This document shows, in pieces, positions 5,465 to 6,882 of a DNA stretch of 6,882 bases. A program made the position numbers and the translations under genes. Below the pieces are notes generated by a model. The model did not search any database. It worked only from the letters and a program-made list of their open reading frames with translations, and was not told the origin of the DNA. Source of the DNA: Candidatus Zixiibacteriota bacterium (GTDB lineage: Bacteria > Zixibacteria > MSB-5A5 > SM1-73). Position 1 is the first letter of the stretch, and each line of letters starts with the position of its first letter. The DNA lies in assembly GCA_029933635.1 (NCBI GenBank), contig JAOZNS010000142.1, positions 1 through 6,882 on the forward strand. Reading direction: 5' to 3'.

Positions 5465-5629
5465 ATAGAAGAAAAAAAGATAAATTGGCAACTCTTTTGA
5501 AGAAGAACCTGATTTTGTTTTCTTCCGGAAGATGAATCCACCAACCTTACCTTTATCCATAAAATATAAAGCAGGAAACAGGTGGCGAGCTGGCAACCAC
5601 CAAGAAAGGCAAGAAAACCAACATTTCTC

Positions 5630-6703
5630 ATGTCTGAGTCTTACAAGATATTAAGCATAAATCCGGGTGCTACCTCCACCAGAGTAGCTTTGTATGAGGA
5701 CGAAATCCCTTTGAAAGTGGAAACCATCAGGCATTCGTCTGGGGTGCTCCATTCATTCAATAGCACCTTGGATCAACTGAATTATAGAAAAGAGCTGGTC
5801 TTGAAGTTTCTTGAAGAAAGCCATGTAAAGGTGACCGAGCTTTCAGCGGTAGTGGGAAGGGGTGGACCATTTAAACCTCTGGAAAGCGGCACCTATCAGG
5901 TCAATGAAAGGATGCTTTCCGACATCAGAAAAGGCAGGGTCCAGGCAGATCACCCGTCCAACTTAGGCGCATTGATCGCTCATCAAATCGTGAAGGGGAC
6001 CGATGTGCCAGCATATATCGTTGACCCCGTATCAGTGGATGAGTTCATCCCCGAAGCTCGTATCTCCGGGTTGCCTCAGATAGAGCGCAAAAGCCTTTCC
6101 CATGCTCTCAATATGAAGATGGTAGCCAGAAAGGCGGCAAAAAAGTTGAAGAAAAGATACGAAGAGTTGAATCTGATCATCGTCCATCTGGGCTCGGGGA
6201 TAAGTGTAAGCTCCCATCTGAAGGGGAGGATGATCGATGTCAATAATGCCAACGATATGGGTCCGTTTTCCCCTCAAAGAAGTGGGGGTTTGCCCGTTTG
6301 CGGTTTGGTGAAGCTCTGTTTCTCCGGAGAGTACACCCAGAAGGAGATGATAGAACTTCTTACCAAAAGGGGAGGACTTGTAGCTCATCTGGGAACTGAC
6401 AGTGTGGAGGAGGTTGAGAAGAAAATCAACGAGGGTGATCAGAAGGCAAAACTGATCTATGATGCCATGGTTTATCAGATCGCCAAAGAGATTGGCGCCA
6501 TGGCAACCACTTTGCACGGGAAGGTAGATGCGATTGTTCTAACCGGTGGAATGGCTAATTCAGAAAGATTGACCGAGGCGATCACAAAGAGGGTGAGGTT
6601 CATTGCTCCAGTTTTGATCTTTGCGGGTGAGGACGAGATGGAGGCTCTGACCTTAGGTGCGCTACGAGTGCTTAATGGAGAAGAGAAGGTGAGACAATAT
6701 TAA
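5630..6703 (+). CDS. buk: Butyrate kinase
   Basis: A 357-residue cytoplasmic kinase of the acetate/butyrate kinase (ASKHA) family. It converts butyryl-phosphate (often also isobutyryl- or isovaleryl-phosphate) and ADP to the acid and ATP. Motifs in order: ILSINPGATSTRVALYEDE (7-25, phosphate loop), VGRGGPFKPLESGTY (75-89) with R77, DPVSVDEF (132-139), HLGSGISVSSH (186-196), GPFSPQRSGGLP (211-222) with R217, LTGGMANSERL (304-314) and AGEDEMEALTLGALRVL (332-348). Length is normal. The loop has Ala14 and Arg18 where Ser and Lys are more usual. The start is ambiguous: ATG 5630 fits the family N-terminus but has no good ribosome binding site, whereas in-frame GTG 5582 has AGGA five bases upstream and would add 16 basic residues. 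It stands alone after a 336-base gap and lacks an adjacent ptb, so the acyl-phosphate donor enzyme must be elsewhere. Confidence 0.93.
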   Translation: MSESYKILSINPGATSTRVALYEDEIPLKVETIRHSSGVLHSFNSTLDQLNYRKELVLKFLEESHVKVTELSAVVGRGGPFKPLESGTYQVNERMLSDIRKGRVQADHPSNLGALIAHQIVKGTDVPAYIVDPVSVDEFIPEARISGLPQIERKSLSHALNMKMVARKAAKKLKKRYEELNLIIVHLGSGISVSSHLKGRMIDVNNANDMGPFSPQRSGGLPVCGLVKLCFSGEYTQKEMIELLTKRGGLVAHLGTDSVEEVEKKINEGDQKAKLIYDAMVYQIAKEIGAMATTLHGKVDAIVLTGGMANSERLTEAITKRVRFIAPVLIFAGEDEMEALTLGALRVLNGEEKVRQY

Positions 6704-6820
6704 ACCAACACTTCAAGATAACTATATAATCATTTATATTATAATTACTTACCTTTCCCTCTTTTAAGAAATTTTTCTTCTCTGCTTTCCAATGATTTAA
6801 TCCTCATTAAGGGGTTTGCT

Positions 6821-6857
6821 AAAGAAAAAAATTGCCGGATTAGATTTAATTTGGCAA
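6821..6857 (-). terminator. Hairpin beside A-tract, terminator-like on the minus strand
   Basis: TTGCCGGATTA (6832-6842) pairs with TAATTTGGCAA (6847-6857) around GATT: 11 pairs on the plus strand including two G-T pairs, which become A/C mismatches on the minus strand. AAAGAAAAAAA (6821-6831) reads as a T-rich tail on the minus strand. This fits a weak intrinsic terminator for a convergent gene beyond the right edge. It is 118 bases after the butyrate kinase stop, and the preceding sequence (6704-6820) is AT-rich with no gene that I can support. Confidence 0.3.
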
Positions 6858-6882
6858 AAGTTGCAGGGAGATTCAGATATAG

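Larger units (their letters stand above)
5294..5629. other. Gene-poor intergenic region of 336 bases
   Basis: Between the leucine-dehydrogenase-like gene and butyrate kinase I see no credible gene. Phosphate butyryltransferase, which usually neighbours butyrate kinase, is absent, and no remnant of it is recognisable. The region holds an operator-like dyad and TATAAT at its start, a purine-rich stretch (about 5377-5416), a structured inverted repeat beside an A-tract, and a possible alternative start of butyrate kinase at 5582. A minus-strand open frame covers 5371-5631 but has no family resemblance that I recognise and runs through the inverted repeat. Confidence 0.6.

Noticed and set aside
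5371..5631. Minus-strand open frame of 86 codons in the gap before butyrate kinase
   Set aside because: It has no recognisable family, no clear ribosome site, and crosses the structured inverted repeat and its T-run; its start codon overlaps the butyrate kinase start. It is better explained as chance.
6725..6745. Two TATAAT hexamers at 6725 and 6740 after butyrate kinase
   Set aside because: They lie in an AT-rich tract with no acceptable -35 box at 16-18 bases, and no gene follows within the window.

Overview
The window looks like a chromosomal segment of an anaerobic or facultatively anaerobic bacterium that ferments amino acids or makes butyrate or branched-chain acids. The evidence is two acyl-CoA dehydrogenases, an enoyl-CoA hydratase, a leucine-dehydrogenase-like protein and a butyrate kinase, all on the plus strand. 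Composition is moderate in GC, AGA/AGG arginine codons are common, and most starts have strong Shine-Dalgarno sites. The phylum cannot be fixed from this sequence; an uncultured anaerobic lineage is a guess.

Left part (1-971): a small toxin-antitoxin-like pair (DUF4258 protein, then a YgiT-type zinc-finger protein) lies between two imperfect palindromes. Each palindrome begins with an xAAC core and ends with a GTTx core, like an integron attC site. The first bases of the unit (GTTAGCC, 84-90) are the exact complement of the left core of the second palindrome (GGCTAAC, 726-732), as expected of an integron gene cassette. No integrase is in the window, so this would be an integrase-less cassette (CALIN-like) at the edge of a metabolic locus. 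Nearly 160 bases with one doubtful tiny ORF separate it from the metabolic genes.

Middle part (972-5293): two tandem acyl-CoA dehydrogenases 14 bases apart, then after an 83-base gap with palindromes a crotonase-fold enoyl-CoA hydratase, then a protein with the full fold and length of leucine dehydrogenase. That last protein has Gln at the position of the catalytic lysine (residue 80) and Gly in place of the Asn of the NAGG motif (residue 287). It is probably not a normal amino acid dehydrogenase, and this is the most striking protein-level observation here.

Right part (5294-6882): a 336-base intergenic region holds an operator-like dyad beside a perfect TATAAT, and a structured inverted repeat next to an A-tract that reads as an intrinsic terminator on the minus strand. 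A butyrate kinase follows. The last 179 bases are AT-rich, without a gene, and end in another hairpin that is terminator-like on the minus strand.

Taken together, the metabolic genes fit reversible dehydrogenation and hydration of short or branched acyl-CoAs, with butyrate kinase recovering ATP from the acyl-phosphate. Phosphotransbutyrylase, thiolase, 3-hydroxyacyl-CoA dehydrogenase and the electron-transfer flavoprotein are not in the window and must be encoded elsewhere.
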